Below, one piece after another: positions 8,555 to 16,340 of a stretch of 64,000 bases of DNA (position 1 is its first letter; every line of letters starts with the position of its first letter). The stretch is from Amycolatopsis balhimycina FH 1894 (GTDB lineage Bacteria; Actinomycetota; Actinomycetes; Mycobacteriales; Pseudonocardiaceae). A program made the translations under genes and the position numbers. The stretch covers positions 9,437,508-9,501,507 of the forward strand of contig NZ_KB913037.1 of the NCBI RefSeq assembly GCF_000384295.1, written 5' to 3'. Under the pieces are notes generated by a model. It was not told the DNA's origin and did no database searches. It saw only the letters and a program-made list of their open reading frames with translations.

Positions 8555-9697
8555 TCAGCGCACTCCGAGCATTCTGGCGACCTTGTCCCGCTGGACCTCC
8601 GACGTTCCGGAGTAGATCGTGCCGCCGGTGGCGTCGCGCAGTTCCTTCTCGATCCCGAACTCGCTGAGATAGCCCCGGCCGCCGAAGATCTGCACGGCGT
8701 TGGTGGCGGATCGGACGTTCGCCTCGCTGGCCAGGACCTTCGCCATGGCCACGTCGACCATCACGTCCTCGCCGGCTGCGAACCGCTTCGCGGTGTCGTA
8801 GAACCAGTTGCGGGTGGTCTCCAGGTCGATCTTCATCTCGACGATCTTTTCCGCGATCAGCTGGCACGACGCTATCGGCGCCCCGAACTGCTTGCGGCTC
8901 TTCGCGTATTCGATGCTCTGCTCCAGGCGGTACGCCATGGCGCCGAGGCTGATCGCGAAGGAGAGGAGCACCTCCCACTTCATCACGTAGTCGAGCAGCA
9001 GGAAGCCCTTGCCCCGGCGGCCGACCATGTTCGCCGCGGGCACCACGCAGCCGGTGAACGTCAGGTTTCCCAGCGGCGACGTGCGCAGGCCCATCTTGTC
9101 GATCGGCGGCCCGGCTTCGAAGCCGGGTGTGCCCTTCTCGACGGCGAACACGCTGATGCCGAGCGGGCCGGTGCCCGGTGACGTCCGGGCGTAGACCAGG
9201 ACGACGTCGGCCACCGGGCCGTTGGTGATGAAGAACTTCCGGCCGTTGAGGACGTAGTCGTCGCCCCGGCGTTCGGCGGTGGTCTGCATGGCGGCCGCGT
9301 CGGAACCGCCGTGCGGCTCAGTGATCGCGTGCGCGCAGATCACCGAGCCGTCGCAGACCCGGGGGAGCAGCCGGTGCTTCAGCTCCTCGGTGCCATACCG
9401 GTGGATCGGCACGCCGGTGCTGACGAGCTGCGTCGAGATCGAGAAGCTGAGCCCGCCGTCACGGCAGTGGTACCCGAGACCCTCCAGCACGTGCATGGTC
9501 GTCGGCAGGTCGTGCCCACCGCCGCCGTACCCGGTGCCGAACGGCAGGCCGAACAGGCCCGTCGCGCCGATCTCCGGCCAGAGCCCGCCCGGGAACTCCG
9601 CTTCGCGGTCCCGGCGGAGGTGGTCGGCGCCCCAGGCCCGGAAGGCTTCGGTGTAGCCGTCCCGCAGCGCCTGCTGCTTGTCGGTCCACTGCTGCAT
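8555..9697 (-). CDS. PltE/RedW-like acyl-CoA dehydrogenase acting on a carrier-bound aminoacyl group
   Basis: A 380-residue flavin dehydrogenase with the full acyl-CoA dehydrogenase fold: AHAITEPHGGSDAAAM (FAD/substrate contact), YAKSRKQFG in the C-terminal helical domain, and IFGGRGYLSEFGIEKELRD. The usual IYEGT motif holding the catalytic glutamate of short- and medium-chain enzymes is IYSGTSEVQR, with Ser363 in its place. This is the pattern of PltE-type enzymes that oxidise prolyl-carrier protein to the pyrrole. The adenylation and carrier genes two and three places upstream complete the same trio. I therefore expect a carrier-bound aminoacyl thioester as substrate and a dehydro amino acid or heteroaromatic product. 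The stop of the cupin gene lies 15 bases before the ATG. Confidence 0.82.
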   Translation of the reverse strand: MQQWTDKQQALRDGYTEAFRAWGADHLRRDREAEFPGGLWPEIGATGLFGLPFGTGYGGGGHDLPTTMHVLEGLGYHCRDGGLSFSISTQLVSTGVPIHRYGTEELKHRLLPRVCDGSVICAHAITEPHGGSDAAAMQTTAERRGDDYVLNGRKFFITNGPVADVVLVYARTSPGTGPLGISVFAVEKGTPGFEAGPPIDKMGLRTSPLGNLTFTGCVVPAANMVGRRGKGFLLLDYVMKWEVLLSFAISLGAMAYRLEQSIEYAKSRKQFGAPIASCQLIAEKIVEMKIDLETTRNWFYDTAKRFAAGEDVMVDVAMAKVLASEANVRSATNAVQIFGGRGYLSEFGIEKELRDATGGTIYSGTSEVQRDKVARMLGVR

Positions 9698-9712
9698 CGG
9701 GGGAACTCCGGC

Positions 9713-10087
9713 TCAGTCGTAGTAGGAGTATTCGTCGTCGAGGTTGTGCGACTCGTCGCCGATGAGCGCGGGCGTGAACATGCAAACCAGCACCATGTCC
9801 TGGTCCGGCGACGCGATCAGGTGGTGCGGGTCGTGCTTGTCGAGGGCATAGAGCGTGCCGGCCTCGATCACGTGCTCGTCGCCCGCGGAGTCGATGACCT
9901 TGCCGCTGCCGGCGATGCAGTAGCACGCCTCGAGGTGGTTCCGGTACTCCAGCGCCGAGTCGGTGCCGGCGCGGACGATCGTGTGCGTGACCGTGTAGCC
10001 CATGCCGTCCTTGAGGGTCAGGAAGCGGTGGCTCAGGCCGTTGCCCCATTCGACGCCCGCGGTCTCCGAAAGTTTGCGGATGATCAC
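9713..10087 (-). CDS. Ectoine synthase (EctC)-like cupin
   Basis: A 124-residue cupin that closely follows EctC along its whole length: KDGMGYTVTHT, YRNHLEACYCIAGSGKV, GTLYALDKHDPHHL and VCMFTPALIGDE. The metal-binding residues known for EctC (Glu57, Tyr85, His93 in the Paenibacillus enzyme) have counterparts at Glu53, Tyr80 and His88. EctC closes N-acetyl-diaminobutyrate into the cyclic amidine ectoine. No ectA, ectB or ectD is present; the gene sits four bases after the carrier-protein stop. GTG 10087 is chosen because it gives the canonical EctC N-terminus. A reasonable inference is ring closure of an amide and an amine in the peptide product, giving a tetrahydropyrimidine or another cyclic amidine; a water-adding or other cupin activity remains possible. 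Confidence 0.82.
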   Translation of the reverse strand: MIIRKLSETAGVEWGNGLSHRFLTLKDGMGYTVTHTIVRAGTDSALEYRNHLEACYCIAGSGKVIDSAGDEHVIEAGTLYALDKHDPHHLIASPDQDMVLVCMFTPALIGDESHNLDDEYSYYD

Positions 10088-10091
10088 GGTG

Positions 10092-10376
10092 TCAGGCCGG
10101 CTTTCCCAGGTAGGCCACATCGGACGAGCTCGACGCCGAGTGCGTCTCGACGAACCGGGAGATCGAGGTGATGGAGGTGAAGTCCTGCTCGACGATCTCG
10201 ACCTCCTCCATCGGGATCTCGAACGTGGCCTCGAGCCAGGTGACCACGCGCAGCAGGCCGAGGCTGTCGATGACGCCGTTGGCGCGCAGGTCGTAGTCGG
10301 CCTCGAGCTCCTCCGGGCCGACGCCCGGCAGGAACTCCTCGAGGACGTATTGCTTGATCTGCTCGGAACAACTCAT
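10092..10376 (-). CDS. Stand-alone peptidyl/acyl carrier protein
   Basis: A 94-residue acidic carrier protein. The phosphopantetheine attachment site is Ser38 in NGVIDSLGLLRVV, matching the DSL core. Its size and sequence style resemble PltL-type single carrier proteins used with a free adenylation enzyme. It lies one base after the adenylation gene and four bases before the EctC-like gene, so the three are translated together. It must be activated by a phosphopantetheinyl transferase encoded elsewhere. The C-terminal tail (SASSSSDVAYLGKPA) looks disordered. Confidence 0.88.
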   Translation of the reverse strand: MSCSEQIKQYVLEEFLPGVGPEELEADYDLRANGVIDSLGLLRVVTWLEATFEIPMEEVEIVEQDFTSITSISRFVETHSASSSSDVAYLGKPA

Positions 10377-10377
10377 G

Positions 10378-11892
10378 TCAGCTCCCGTTCAACAGGTTTC
10401 GGATGACGGCTTTGCGGTCGGTCTTGCCCGTCGACGTCGTCGGCAGCGGGTCGTCCACGACGCGGATCGTGGTGGGCAGCGCCGCCCGCGCCAGGCGCTC
10501 GCGGCAGAACTGGCGCAGCCCGAGCACGCCGAGCGGTTCGGTCGTGTCGCGGCGGACGACCGCGTGGATGGCCAGCCCGGCCACGTCGTCGGGCACCGCG
10601 ACCACGGCCGCGCCGGCGATCCGCTCGTGGCCGAGCAGAACCTGCTCGATCTCCTCGAGGTTCACCCGTACGCCGCGGACCTTGACCTGGGAGTCGGTGC
10701 GCCCGACGAGGGTGAACACGCCGTCTGCGGCACGCTCGACGAGGTCACCGGACCGGAAGTAGACGCGGCCGCCGCCGCGTTCCACGAACTTGCCCGCCTC
10801 GCCGCCGACCGCGTACCCGGCCGTCTGGAACGGCGTCGACACGAGCAGCTCGCCGGTGGCCGGGCCGTCGGCGACCTCGCCGGCGGCGTCGAGCACGAGC
10901 GCGTCGACGCCGGGCAGCGGGCGGCCGATCGGGAGCGGGCCGTCTCCCCGGAGGTCGGCCGCGGTGATCTCGTGGATGAAACTGTCGTTGGTCTCGGTGG
11001 CGCCGTAGATGTTGTGGAAGCGCGCGTTCGGGAACAGCCGCGGGAGCTCGGGCAGCAGCTTCGCCGGCATCTTGTCGCCGGTGACGATCACGTGCTTGAC
11101 GGACTCGAACGGCCGGCCGTCGTGGACGTCGGCGAGCAGCCGGTAGAGCATCGGGACCGACTGGACGACCTCGACGCCCTCGGAGCGGATCACTTCGGCG
11201 AGGTGCTTGCCATGGGTGGCCTTTTCCGGCTCGACCAGCACCGCCGTGCCGCCGGCCTTGAACGTGGCGCGGATGTCGAGCAGGCACAGGTCGAAGTTGA
11301 ACGGCGCGTAGTTGAGCACCACCGTGCCGGGGCGCAGCCGGAACTTCGTCACCGCCCACTCGGTGAAGCGCTCGACGGCCTGGAAGCTCAGCGGCACCAC
11401 CTTGGGCAGGCCGGTGGAGCCGGAGGTGGTGAAGATGAACGAGGTGGCGTCCGGGCTGACGTCCGGGCCGGTGATGCCGTCGAGCCCGGCGAGGTCGCCG
11501 TCCGGCGGGACCGCGGTGGTGTCGATCTTGTGGATCCGCCGGCCGCCGACGCCGGCGACGGGTTCGGCGGTCAGCACGTCGGTGCAGCCGGCCTTCTCCA
11601 GCAGCGCTTCCAGCGCCGTGGCGCCGAGCTCGGTGGAGGGCAGCATGAACTGACGACGCGCCAGCAGGCAGGCCACGATGAGCGCGACCGTGCGCGGGGT
11701 CTTCGCGGCGTGCACCGCGACGCGGGCATCGGCCGGCAGCCGCATCGCCGAGAGGCCCTCATAGGCCGACATGGTCATGGCGCACACTTCGGCGTAGGAC
11801 ACCCGGACATCGCCCAGCACCAGTGCGGCCGACTCCGGCCGGGTGCGGGCGAAGTCGGCCAGGCAGCCGAGCAGCGAACGCGAATACGGCAC
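10378..11892 (-). CDS. Stand-alone amino acid adenylation enzyme
   Basis: A 504-residue ANL-superfamily enzyme that would activate an amino acid as the adenylate and load the neighbouring carrier protein. The P-loop TSGSTGLPKVV, the core YGATETN, SGDLVERAADG and the catalytic lysine motif TSTGKTDRKA are present. The aspartate that binds the alpha-amino group is present in FNFDLCLLDI. Hand alignment to the GrsA pocket gives roughly D-L-L-S-I-T-I-D-S. The first three residues match known prolyl-activating enzymes, but the rest does not (those read about D-L-L-Y-L-A-L-V-C), so the substrate may not be proline. GTG 11892, preceded by GGAG, is chosen; in-frame codons upstream run into the hairpin region. 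First gene of a seven-gene operon. Confidence 0.85.
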   Translation of the reverse strand: MPYSRSLLGCLADFARTRPESAALVLGDVRVSYAEVCAMTMSAYEGLSAMRLPADARVAVHAAKTPRTVALIVACLLARRQFMLPSTELGATALEALLEKAGCTDVLTAEPVAGVGGRRIHKIDTTAVPPDGDLAGLDGITGPDVSPDATSFIFTTSGSTGLPKVVPLSFQAVERFTEWAVTKFRLRPGTVVLNYAPFNFDLCLLDIRATFKAGGTAVLVEPEKATHGKHLAEVIRSEGVEVVQSVPMLYRLLADVHDGRPFESVKHVIVTGDKMPAKLLPELPRLFPNARFHNIYGATETNDSFIHEITAADLRGDGPLPIGRPLPGVDALVLDAAGEVADGPATGELLVSTPFQTAGYAVGGEAGKFVERGGGRVYFRSGDLVERAADGVFTLVGRTDSQVKVRGVRVNLEEIEQVLLGHERIAGAAVVAVPDDVAGLAIHAVVRRDTTEPLGVLGLRQFCRERLARAALPTTIRVVDDPLPTTSTGKTDRKAVIRNLLNGS

Positions 11893-11957
11893 AATGGTCT
11901 CCAACCCCGGCCGGGCGCGGCGACCACCGTCGCGCGCCGGCCAGTCACCCCAGCTCC

Positions 11958-12010
11958 CCACGCGGAGCCCGGCCCGGACTCCGGCGGTGCCCGGGCCGGG
12001 CTCCGCGTGG
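11958..12010. terminator. Perfect 20-bp hairpin upstream of the adenylation gene
   Basis: Arms 11958-11977 and 11991-12010 pair perfectly around 13 bases. It lies 66 bp before the adenylation start. It may block read-through from the AfsR-like gene at 13171-16173, or form a leader structure for the biosynthetic operon. The remaining part of 11893-12395 shows no gene that I can support. Confidence 0.5.
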
Positions 12011-12395
12011 ACTCCACGGTAGCTTCGTCCCGGAGCGACTGGCTTCTCGCGCAGTGCGGCTCCCGATCAGCCGATCGGCGTCCCCTGTGGACGGTCCGGC
12101 CATGACTCCCAGCGCCACAGCCGCCCGGTGCCCTGATCGTCGACGCGTTGATCAAGGTGTTCGGATCGGCACGGCGCAGGTAGCGGGCCTCGACGGAGCA
12201 GACGGGGGACCGGGCGGTGGCCGGCTCGGCGGCGGTTGCGATCGGTACCGCGGTGATGACTCTGTGTGGATTGTGTGTCGAGATCACCTGATCCGGCGAC
12301 GTCCGCCGCGCGGTCACAACCCGGCTGCAACCGGGGTGCGGTACGCATGCCGGGTGGCGCGCTCCACCGCGGGCCCGGACGCAAGGGGGACTCCG

Positions 12396-13187
12396 ATGAG
12401 AACAGCGGTGCTCGCAGCGGTCGTGCTCTTGCTCGGCCCAGGAACGGCGGTGCCCACGGGCGCGGTGGCCCCTGGCTGTGGGCCCGCGTCGGTGGCGGTC
12501 GCCGACCGGACGCTCTACGAGGGCACCCCGGCCGCCGGGGAGCGCAGCCCGGCCTACACCACCTTCGAGTTCACCGTGTCCGTCACGGCGGCCGCGGGGT
12601 GCGCGCCGACCGGCTCGGTCGCCTACAAGACCGAGGACGGCTCACCCGGCGCGACCACCCCGGACGACTACGTTCCCGCCGAGGGACGGCTGAGCTGGAC
12701 CGGTGACTCCAGTTCGCGCACCATCGCCGTCCAGGTCGTGAAGGACGCCGCCGCGGAGCCGAACGAGCCGTTCCTGCTGCGCCTGTCCGATCCGGTCGGC
12801 CTGGTCCTGGCCGACGACCTGGCCGCGGGCGGGATCCTCGACGACGACGGCGGCGTCGGGCTCCCGATCATGGTCTCCACCGACGGCGGCAAGATCTGCT
12901 GGCACGTCTGCACGGTCGGGGTGCAGCTCGGCGGCGGCCCGGCCAAGGCGCCGGTCACCGTGCACTACCGGACCTTGGCCCTCGGCACCGGCGAACCGGC
13001 GTACGTGCCGGTCAAGGACGCGATGGTGACGATCCCGCCCGGCGCGTCCGGCGGCAGTGCCGTGGTCAAACTGCTGGACGGCAATCCCGGCCAGACCGAA
13101 TCCCGGTTCGTGCTGGAGCTGTTCGCCCCGTCGGCCGGCACGCTGGGGAACGCGCGGACGGAGGTGACGATCAAGCCCGGCGGTTAG
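12396..13187 (+). CDS. Secreted Calx-beta domain protein
   Basis: A 263-residue exported protein. A short signal peptide (MRTAVLAAVVLLLGPGTAVPTGAVA) is followed by a Calx-beta-type region: TPDDYVPAEGRLSWTGDSSS and RTIAVQVVKDAAAEPNEPF, then FLLRLSDP and ILDDDG, which is the usual signature of this calcium-binding beta-sandwich. A second, weaker beta-rich unit follows with the same layout (YVPVKDAMVTIPPG, FVLELFAPSAG). The ATG follows AAGGGGGA. Its last 17 bases overlap the end of the convergent regulator gene. The role is likely extracellular adhesion or a structural function; no catalytic residues are seen. Confidence 0.8.
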   Translation: MRTAVLAAVVLLLGPGTAVPTGAVAPGCGPASVAVADRTLYEGTPAAGERSPAYTTFEFTVSVTAAAGCAPTGSVAYKTEDGSPGATTPDDYVPAEGRLSWTGDSSSRTIAVQVVKDAAAEPNEPFLLRLSDPVGLVLADDLAAGGILDDDGGVGLPIMVSTDGGKICWHVCTVGVQLGGGPAKAPVTVHYRTLALGTGEPAYVPVKDAMVTIPPGASGGSAVVKLLDGNPGQTESRFVLELFAPSAGTLGNARTEVTIKPGG

Positions 13188-16173
13188 CCACCTCGCGGGC
13201 CTCGGCCGTCGCGTTGGCCTGGGAGTACAACGCGGCGGCCGTGGCCCACTGCCGGGCCGCGTCGGCGGGCCGGCCGAGCCGCGCCTCCAGGTCACCGAGG
13301 TCGCGGTGCAGGTGCGCCTGCTCGTAGCCGTCGGGCACCGTGGCCCGCACGGCCAGCCCGCGTTCCAGGTGCTCGCGCGCGGCGGCCAGGTCGCCGGCCT
13401 CGAGCCGGGCCCGCCCGAGGTGCTCCAGCGCGGCCGCCTCGCCGTGCCGGTCGCCGACGTCGCGGCTGAGGTCGAGGGCCTGCCCGAAAAGGTCCGACGC
13501 GGTGGCGAAGTCGCTTCGGCCCAGGTGGACCCGGCCGGTGTCGAGCAGCGACTCCCACTCCAGCCAGCGGTCGCCGAGCACCCGGCTGACCGCGAGCGCC
13601 TCACCGAGGTGCGCCAGCGCCGCCCGGTGGTCCCCGCGCTGCAGGTGCGCCTCGCCCAGTGTGTCGAGTGTGGCGGCTTCCAGCCGTGCGTTGCCCAGCG
13701 CGCGGAACGTCGACAGCGCCGCCGTCAGCGGTTCCAAGCTTTCCGGGGCGCGGCCCATCCGGACGTAGGTGTGGCCGAGGTTGCGCTGGGACAGCGCGTG
13801 CCCGAGGTCGTTGCCGGCCGCGGCGTTGCGGGCGACCGCGAGCCGGTGCGCGGCGATGGCTTCGTCGAAGCGGCGCAGTTCGGCGTAGGCGTTGGCGGTG
13901 TTGTTGTGGATGTGCCCTTCGCCCTGGACGTCCCCGGCGGCCTGAGCCGTCCGCAGCGCGGCCGCGTTGGTCTCCAGCGCCTCCGGCAGCCGCCGGGTCA
14001 TGAAGTACGCGACACCCAGCGCTCGCAGCATCTCCGCCTCGGCCAAGGGGTCGCCGAGCCCGGTCGCGGCGGCGGCGCCCTCGCGGCACAGCTCGACGCG
14101 GGTGTGCCAGTGCCCGGCCGTGTCGTAGAAGCTGGTCAGCAGGTACGTCAGCTGCCACGCGGCTTCGGCGCGGCCGTGCTCGCGGGCGAACCGCACGACG
14201 GGCAGCAGGTTGTCGCGCTCGGCGGTGAGGAAGGTCAGCGCGGCGTGCCGGTCGGCGCCGACCGGCACGTCCGGCGCGGCGAACCGCGGTGACGGCTTGA
14301 CCAGGTCTCGATTCGGGTCGATGGCCCGGTTCGCCGCGGCCGCGGCCACCAGGTACCAGTCGACGAGCCGGTCGGCGATCTCCGCACGGGCGGCCGGAGG
14401 CTCGTCGGCCCGCGCGCATTGCCGCGCGAACTCGCGGATCAGGTCGTGGAACCGGAACCGGCCCGCGCCGGCGGCCGTGACGAGGTGCGCGGCGGCGAGC
14501 CCGGCCGCGGCGCGGTCGCCGTCGGCGCTCGGCACCTCGCAGAGAGAAGCCCCGAGCGCGGTGCTGAACGTGGCCCCGGGGCCGAGGGCGGCCCGGCGGA
14601 AGAACCGGGCCTGCGCGGCGGCCAGCGGACGGTAGGCCGTGGCGAGCACCGTCCGGACCGTGCGGGAATCCCCTTCCACGGCCAGGGTTTCCAGCCGCCC
14701 GGCCCCGGCCAGCTCGGCGGCGAGCTCGGCGATCGGCCGCTTCGGCGCACCCACCAGCCGGGCGGCCGCGATGCGCAGCGCCAGCGGCATCCCGCCGCAC
14801 AGCCGCGCCACCCGCGCGGCCGGTCCCCGCTCGCGCCGCACCCGCTCGGCGCCCAGCACCCGGTCCAGCAGCGCGACGGACTCGGCGTGCCCGAAGGCGT
14901 CCAGGGCGATCGGGCGCACGGCGTGGCGGGTGCCCAGCGCGGCGAGGTGCTGCCGGCTGGTGACGACCAGCAGGGCCGGGCCGGTGCCCGGGATCAGCGG
15001 CAGGACGTCCTCGAGGCCGGCGACGTTGTCCACCACGACCAGGAACCGGCGCCCGTGCAGCAGCGACCGGTACAGCGCGGCGCGCCCGGCCTGGTCGCCC
15101 GGGATGTTCTCTTCGGGCACGTCGAGGCTGCGCAGCAGGTGCGTCAGCGCCCACGCACCCGGCAGCGGCTCGTCCGGGTCCTCGCCGCGCAGGTCGAGGA
15201 ACAGCCGGCCGTCCGGGAAGCGGGCCGCGACCCGGTGCGCCCAGTGCAGCGCCAGCGCGGTCTTGCCCATGCCCGCCGCGCCGGAGAGCACCACCACCGG
15301 CCGTTCGGGCTCGTCGAGCACGGCGTCGAGCGCCGCGAGCTCGGCTTCGCGTCCGGTGAAGTGCCCGACGCCCGCGGGCAGCTGCGACGGCCCGGTCGTG
15401 GCCGGGCGGAGGTCCAGAGCGGCGTCCCGCCGCAGGATCGCCGTGTGCCGGGCCAGCAGTTCCGGGCCGGGGTCGACGCCGAGCTCGTCGGCGAGCCGCC
15501 GCCGCAGCCGCTGGAAGGCGTCGAGCGCGTCGGTGTGCCGCCCGCAGCGGTAGAGCGCGAGCATGTGCAGCCCGGTCAGCCGTTCCCGGGTCGGGGCGTC
15601 GGCGAGCAGCCGGGGCAGCTCGTGGACGGCCTGTTCGTGGTGGCCCAGCCGCAGTTCGGCGTCCCAGAGATCTTCCATCGCGCCCAGCCGCAGTTCGTGC
15701 AGCCGCTCGACCTCGCGCCGGCCCCAGCCGGACGGCGCCGCGTCGGCGAAGGCGTCCCCGCGCCAGAGTGTGACCGCCGCGCGCAGGGTGGTGGCCGCCC
15801 GCTCGACGGCGCCGGCCGCGAGGTCGGCCGCGCCCGCGCGGACCTGCTGCTCGAAGCGGTACGCGTCGACCGTCACCGGCGGGACGGTCAGCAGGTAGCC
15901 CGGCTCCCGGGTGACCAGGACGCCCGGGAACCCGCAGCTCTCCAGCGCCTGGCGCAGCCGCGCGACGTGGCTGTGCAGCGTCTTGACCGCGGTGCGCGGC
16001 GGGTCTTCGCCCCACAGGACGTCGACCAGCCGCGGGATCGGCAGCACGGTGCCCGCGTGCAGCGCCAGCACCCCGAGCACGACCCGCTGCCGCGTCCCGT
16101 GCAGGGTCGCGGGCCCGGCCGGGCCGACCGCTTCGACCGGCCCCAGCACACGCAGCTCCCCGGGTTGGGACAC
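13171..16173 (-). CDS. AfsR/SARP-like regulator (OmpR-type HTH, BTAD, NB-ARC, TPR)
   Basis: A 1,000-residue STAND-type transcriptional regulator. Residues 1-95 form the winged helix (LRVLGPVEAVGPAG … LHSHVARLRQALE); the bacterial transcriptional activation domain follows to about 250 (GWGRREVERLHELRLGAMED, RLTGLHMLALYRCGRHTDALDAFQ). An NB-ARC ATPase starts near 270 with Walker A SGAAGMGKTALALHWA and FLVVVDNV as Walker B. The C-terminal part is a long run of TPR helices (EGHIHNNTANAYAELRRFDEA, ALSQRNLGHTYVRMGR). Members control antibiotic clusters or phosphate/development signals. The GTG start follows GGAAGGAG. It is divergent from the secreted vWA gene, which it may control, and it lies one gene from the peptide cluster; either target is inference. 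Confidence 0.9.
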   Translation of the reverse strand: MSQPGELRVLGPVEAVGPAGPATLHGTRQRVVLGVLALHAGTVLPIPRLVDVLWGEDPPRTAVKTLHSHVARLRQALESCGFPGVLVTREPGYLLTVPPVTVDAYRFEQQVRAGAADLAAGAVERAATTLRAAVTLWRGDAFADAAPSGWGRREVERLHELRLGAMEDLWDAELRLGHHEQAVHELPRLLADAPTRERLTGLHMLALYRCGRHTDALDAFQRLRRRLADELGVDPGPELLARHTAILRRDAALDLRPATTGPSQLPAGVGHFTGREAELAALDAVLDEPERPVVVLSGAAGMGKTALALHWAHRVAARFPDGRLFLDLRGEDPDEPLPGAWALTHLLRSLDVPEENIPGDQAGRAALYRSLLHGRRFLVVVDNVAGLEDVLPLIPGTGPALLVVTSRQHLAALGTRHAVRPIALDAFGHAESVALLDRVLGAERVRRERGPAARVARLCGGMPLALRIAAARLVGAPKRPIAELAAELAGAGRLETLAVEGDSRTVRTVLATAYRPLAAAQARFFRRAALGPGATFSTALGASLCEVPSADGDRAAAGLAAAHLVTAAGAGRFRFHDLIREFARQCARADEPPAARAEIADRLVDWYLVAAAAANRAIDPNRDLVKPSPRFAAPDVPVGADRHAALTFLTAERDNLLPVVRFAREHGRAEAAWQLTYLLTSFYDTAGHWHTRVELCREGAAAATGLGDPLAEAEMLRALGVAYFMTRRLPEALETNAAALRTAQAAGDVQGEGHIHNNTANAYAELRRFDEAIAAHRLAVARNAAAGNDLGHALSQRNLGHTYVRMGRAPESLEPLTAALSTFRALGNARLEAATLDTLGEAHLQRGDHRAALAHLGEALAVSRVLGDRWLEWESLLDTGRVHLGRSDFATASDLFGQALDLSRDVGDRHGEAAALEHLGRARLEAGDLAAAREHLERGLAVRATVPDGYEQAHLHRDLGDLEARLGRPADAARQWATAAALYSQANATAEAREVANRRA

Positions 16174-16340
16174 CCCCGCTCCTTCCCGCGCGGAACCACC
16201 GCTCAGCGAGCGTAACCAGCGCGAAGGAGGGCGAAAACAGCCAACCAGCCGATCCGCGCGGGGATCGACAACCGGTTCACAACCGGTCGCGGTGACGCTC
16301 GGTTCGGAGTTCCTGTTCCGACTCGTGTGAGGAAAACCGG

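Noticed and set aside
12642..13604. Long minus-strand and plus-strand frames across the Calx-beta and AfsR-like genes
   Set aside because: They are arginine/proline-rich antisense frames created by GC-rich third codon positions.
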